Source of the DNA: Streptomyces sp. BK208
GTDB taxonomy: Bacteria; Actinomycetota; Actinomycetes; Streptomycetales; Streptomycetaceae
Assembly (NCBI RefSeq): GCF_004364245.1
Contig: NZ_SOAV01000006.1
Location: forward strand, 419,666 to 483,665
Length of the DNA stretch: 64,000 bases
Direction of reading: 5' to 3'
Part shown: piece after piece, positions 61,044 through 64,000 of the stretch
Layout: every line of letters begins with the position of its first letter
Numbering within the stretch: position 1 is the first letter of the stretch
Notes under the pieces: model-generated
The model's database searches: none
The model's input: the letters and a program-made list of their open reading frames with translations, nothing else
Told to the model about the DNA's origin: nothing
Made by a program: the position numbers and the translations under genes

Positions 61044-61655
61044 TCAGTCGTCCTTGACCTCGTCGGACGGCGGCTCGTTGCTGCCGGGCCTGGACCGGAC
61101 CTCGTCCGTGCAGGAATAGCGGCGGGCGGACCGGTCGGCCGGGCCGGCCAGGATCACCGAGCCGTCGCCCTCGGCCGCGGCGGAGTCGGAGAAGGTGCAC
61201 ACGACCTGGGCCAGGGCGTACGACGTGAGGCCGCCGGGGTCGGTGTTCAGCCGCAGCGTGTCCTCGGGGTCGCCGGAGCGCGGCCCCGTCACGGTGATCG
61301 GGCGGTGCACGTCCGACGTGTACCCGGCCTCCTTCTCCGCGGCCGACGGCTGCGCCGTCAGCTCGTCCAGCAGCCCCTGGGCCACCAGCACGCGCCGCCC
61401 GGAGTCCGGGGCGCCGTCCGGCACCCGCACCGTGCGGTCCACGGCCACCAGCGACGAGCCGCACAGCAGGAACACCTGCGCCGGCAGGCCGGACGCGGCC
61501 CGCGTCGGCACGCCGGGCTCGGGCAGCGAGCAGCGCACCCGCGAGGGCGCGGGCCCGTAGTCCGTGGGTACCTCGGTGGCGCGGATGCCGCACCCGGTCA
61601 GCAGCACGGCCAGTCCCACGAGCCCGGAGAGGGCCGGCAGCCGGCGTACGGTCAT
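61044..61655 (-). CDS. AfsQ-associated lipoprotein
   Basis: 203 aa. Lipobox LAVLLTGC. Mature part contains VFLLCGSSLVAVDRTVRVPD and DTLRLNTDPGGLTSYALAQVVCTFSD, with several Cys residues. Its start overlaps the afsQ2 stop by one base. In S. coelicolor a lipoprotein gene follows afsQ1-afsQ2 in the same way; it may act in signal sensing. GerMN-like fold is possible but not certain. Confidence 0.87.
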   Translation of the reverse strand: MTVRRLPALSGLVGLAVLLTGCGIRATEVPTDYGPAPSRVRCSLPEPGVPTRAASGLPAQVFLLCGSSLVAVDRTVRVPDGAPDSGRRVLVAQGLLDELTAQPSAAEKEAGYTSDVHRPITVTGPRSGDPEDTLRLNTDPGGLTSYALAQVVCTFSDSAAAEGDGSVILAGPADRSARRYSCTDEVRSRPGSNEPPSDEVKDD

Positions 61656-63265
61656 CAGACCTGTCCCTTCGCGTCCTTGCCCTTGCTCCCGTCGCCCGCC
61701 GTCCCCGCCGGGTCCCCGGCGTCCTCGTCGGCGGGCGGGGACGGGTCCTGCGGCAGCCGCAGCGTGAACATCGCACCGCCGTCCGGGACGTTCTCCGCGG
61801 TGATCCCGCCGCCGTGGATGTGGGCGTTCTCCAGGGCGATGGACAGGCCGAGCCCACTGCCGTCGGAGCGCGGCCGGGAGGCGCTCGCCTTGTAGAAGCG
61901 GTCGAAGACGTGCGGCAGGACGTCCTCGGGGATGCCGGGGCCGTTGTCCCGCACCCGGATGACGATCTCGTCGTCCGCCCGCGACACGGACACCGTGACG
62001 GGCGAACCGCCGTGCTTGAGCGCGTTGCCGATCAGATTGGCGAGGATGACGTCCAGACGGCGCGGGTCGAGGCGGGCGTGGATGCCGCGCTCCGCGTCCA
62101 GGTCGACGGCGTCCAGCCAGGCCCGGGCGTCGATGCAGGCGGTGATCTGGTCGGCGACGTCCACGTCGTCCAGGACGAGGCGGGCGGTGCCCGCGTCGAA
62201 GCGGGTCACCTCCATCAGGTTCTCCACCAGGTCGTTCAGCCGCCGGGTCTCGCTCACCACCAGCCGTACGGCGGGCTCGACCATCGGGTCGAAGCTCCCG
62301 CCCTCGCCCTCACCCGCGAACTCCAGCTCCTCCTCCAGCACTTCCGTCACCGCGGTGAGTGCCGTCAGCGGCGTGCGCAGCTCGTGGCTCATGTCCGCGA
62401 CGAAGCGCCGGGAGGCCTGCTCCCGGCCCGCCATGTCCGCGACCCGCTTCTCCAGGTTCTCGGCGGCGCTGTTGAACGTCCGGGACAGGTCGGCGAGTTC
62501 GTCGGTGCCGGACACGCGCAACCGGGTGTCCAGCTTCCCCTCGCCCAGGCGCCGCGCCGCCACCCCGAGCCGGTGCACCGGTTTGAGCACGGTCGTCGCC
62601 AGGGCCTGCGCGAGCAGCGCGGAGCCGAGCAGGGCGAGCGCGGTGGCGATCCCCAGCGACCACGCCAGCGAGTTCAGGTCCTTGGCCTCCGGCTCCAGCG
62701 ACTTGAGCATGTAGCCGGTCGGCCCGCCGCCGATCACCTTCGTGCCGGCCACCAGGTACGGGGTGCCGTCGTCGGTGATCCGCTGCCAGTACAGGTGGTA
62801 CGGGTGCTTGTTGGCCGAGGTGAGCTTCTGCTCCCTGGTCACCGCCGTGCGCAGCGACTCGGGCACGTCGGACAGCGCGAAACCGCCCAGGCCGCCGGAA
62901 CTGCCGTACACGGCACCGCCGTCGGCGTCCTCGGCGACCAGCAGCACGCCGAAGCGCTGGCTGCTGCCGGCCATCTGGCCCGCGGTGTGCTGCAACTCGT
63001 CCTGGGAGGGGTGCTCGGGCAGCGCCCCCGCCCGGTTCTGCATCTCCTGCTCGAAGTCGCGCAGCACGGCGTCCTGGGTACGGGTGAGCACCGCCTCCCG
63101 GTTCAGCCAGTAGGCGATGCCGGACGCGGACACGGCCGCGGTGAGCGCGACCAGACCGAAGACGAGGACCAGCCTCAGGCGCAGGCTGGTGAAGCGCAGC
63201 CAGGACCAGACTCCCTTGCGAGCCGCGGCCAGGCCGCGGCTGCCCCCCTGGTGTTCCTTGGTCAC
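61655..63265 (-). CDS. afsQ2: Sensor histidine kinase AfsQ2
   Basis: 536 aa from GTG (overlapping afsQ1 by 4 nt). Two helices (about 30-52 and 203-225) flank a 150-residue sensor loop. HAMP follows, then the H-box FVADMSHELRTPLTAL (His294), N-box NLIGNALKHG, and G-boxes VRDNGPGIPEDVLPHVFDRFY and GSGLGLSIALENA. Phosphorylates AfsQ1. In S. coelicolor AfsQ1/Q2 links nitrogen/glutamate supply to antibiotic production and development. Confidence 0.94.
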   Translation of the reverse strand: MTKEHQGGSRGLAAARKGVWSWLRFTSLRLRLVLVFGLVALTAAVSASGIAYWLNREAVLTRTQDAVLRDFEQEMQNRAGALPEHPSQDELQHTAGQMAGSSQRFGVLLVAEDADGGAVYGSSGGLGGFALSDVPESLRTAVTREQKLTSANKHPYHLYWQRITDDGTPYLVAGTKVIGGGPTGYMLKSLEPEAKDLNSLAWSLGIATALALLGSALLAQALATTVLKPVHRLGVAARRLGEGKLDTRLRVSGTDELADLSRTFNSAAENLEKRVADMAGREQASRRFVADMSHELRTPLTALTAVTEVLEEELEFAGEGEGGSFDPMVEPAVRLVVSETRRLNDLVENLMEVTRFDAGTARLVLDDVDVADQITACIDARAWLDAVDLDAERGIHARLDPRRLDVILANLIGNALKHGGSPVTVSVSRADDEIVIRVRDNGPGIPEDVLPHVFDRFYKASASRPRSDGSGLGLSIALENAHIHGGGITAENVPDGGAMFTLRLPQDPSPPADEDAGDPAGTAGDGSKGKDAKGQV

Positions 63266-63939
63266 TGAGGCGGATCCAGCCGGTAACCGACACCCCGCAC
63301 GGTACGGATCAGGGTCGGGGACGACGGCACGTCCTCCACCTTGGCGCGCAGCCGCTGCACGCAGGCGTCCACCAGCCGGGAGTCACCGAGGTAGTCGTGC
63401 TCCCACACCAGCCGCAGCAACTGCTGCCGGGACAGCGCCTGCCCCGGCCGCCGGCTCAGTTCGAGCAGCAGCCGCAGCTCGGTCGGCGTCAGCTGGAGGT
63501 CCTCGCCGTTCTTCGTCACGGTCATCGCGGAACGGTCGATGACCAGGCTGCCGAAGCTCGCCGAGTCCGTGGACTCCCGCTCCCCGCGCCGCAGCACGGC
63601 CCGGATCCGGGCGTCGAGCACCCGGCCCTGGACGGGTTTGACCACGTAGTCGTCGGCGCCCGACTCGAGACCGACGACCACGTCGATGTCGTCGTTGCGC
63701 GCGGTCAGCAGAATGATCGGCAGCTGGTCGGTGCGCCGGATGCGGCGGCACACCTCGAAACCGTCGATGCCGGGCAGCATCACGTCCAGCACGATCAGGT
63801 CCGGCCGCTGCTCGCGCAACAGCTTCAGACCGTCCTCACCACTGGCAGCGGTGGCCACCCGATGGCCCTGGCGGGTCAGGGAGAGCTCCAGGGCCGTGCG
63901 GATGGCGTCGTCGTCCTCGATCAGCAACAGGGAAGGCAC
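63262..63939 (-). CDS. afsQ1: Response regulator AfsQ1 (OmpR/PhoB type)
   Basis: 225 aa from GTG at 63939, the length known for AfsQ1; an in-frame ATG at 63957 is also possible. Receiver: LLLIEDDDA acidic pocket, Asp52 in LIVLDVMLPG, Thr in LLTARND, Lys in DDYVVKPV. Winged-helix output ends VDACVQRLRAKVED...TLIRTVRGVGYRL. Activator of afsQ-dependent antibiotic genes and of sigQ, which in S. coelicolor is divergent just beyond this window edge. Confidence 0.95.
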   Translation of the reverse strand: MPSLLLIEDDDAIRTALELSLTRQGHRVATAASGEDGLKLLREQRPDLIVLDVMLPGIDGFEVCRRIRRTDQLPIILLTARNDDIDVVVGLESGADDYVVKPVQGRVLDARIRAVLRRGERESTDSASFGSLVIDRSAMTVTKNGEDLQLTPTELRLLLELSRRPGQALSRQQLLRLVWEHDYLGDSRLVDACVQRLRAKVEDVPSSPTLIRTVRGVGYRLDPPQ

Positions 63940-64000
63940 GCGCTCATTCTGGCCCATGAGGGGGTGGGTGTTCGACCTGTGGGTGCGGATGAGCCCCCAC

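Noticed and set aside
60781..61119. Frame encoding Pro-Tyr-Gly-Leu-Pro-Ala repeats
   Set aside because: No binding site, extreme Pro/Arg content and antisense overlap with the AfsQ lipoprotein gene; treated as a tandem repeat in non-coding DNA.

Overview
The window is very high-GC DNA with strongly G/C-ending codons, many GTG and TTG starts and short overlapping operons. With the gene content (AfsQ1/AfsQ2, a CMP-Kdn cluster, a dispersed 'GCGCAGTTCCCCGCGCC' repeat), this points to a Streptomyces chromosome, probably core, and close to the S. coelicolor layout. No prophage, CRISPR array, rRNA or tRNA was seen. Everything here is read from sequence; no database search was possible.

Region by region. 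1-4.4 kb holds a complete decaprenyl(polyprenyl)-phosphoryl-arabinose module: DprE1 and DprE2 on the minus strand, and on the plus strand a PAP2 phosphatase, a UbiA-type phosphoribosyltransferase and a GtrA protein. 4.4-10.6 kb has a YihY/BrkB membrane protein, a D,D-carboxypeptidase, a membrane metallophosphoesterase, a three-gene TetR operon with twin operators, and a VOC protein. 10.8-14.2 kb is sdhCDAB with a strong terminator. 14.4-24.3 kb holds an OHCU decarboxylase, a GH20 hexosaminidase, two unknown proteins, an ECF sigma factor with a likely anti-sigma partner, an L,D-transpeptidase, a methylmalonyl-CoA mutase large chain, a LysE exporter and a MITE-like repeat. 24.4-26.5 kb is a divergent flavin monooxygenase/TetR pair with two matching operators.

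26.5-40.8 kb is a cell-surface glycan locus. It has two methyltransferases, a YfhO/CsbB/GtrA three-component glycosylation operon, a polysialyltransferase-family enzyme with a GT2, and a second plus-strand operon: a putative glycosyltransferase, a CMP-Kdn/sialate synthetase fused to a HAD phosphatase, a sialate/Kdn-9-P synthase, and a second sialyltransferase-like protein. This fits the Kdn-containing teichulosonic acid known from S. coelicolor. The synthase and the synthetase/phosphatase fusion look like the animal NANS and CMAS proteins. Several in-frame or inter-gene minisatellites lie inside this locus.

40.9-51.6 kb is nucleoside uptake and salvage: DinB protein, M20 amidohydrolase, two BmpA lipoproteins, ABC ATPase, two permeases, cytidine deaminase and thymidine phosphorylase. 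A palindrome, CTACGCGCGTAG, or a close variant occurs in front of both bmpA genes, the ATPase gene, and again before adenosine deaminase at 58 kb, which suggests one local regulon. 51.7-57.9 kb has Uma2, AEC transporter, STAS protein, SigX5-type sigma factor, MFS, LysR and an alpha/beta hydrolase lacking its Ser nucleophile. 58-64 kb has adenosine deaminase, a small secreted protein, PspC, VanZ, and the afsQ1-afsQ2-lipoprotein operon at the right edge.
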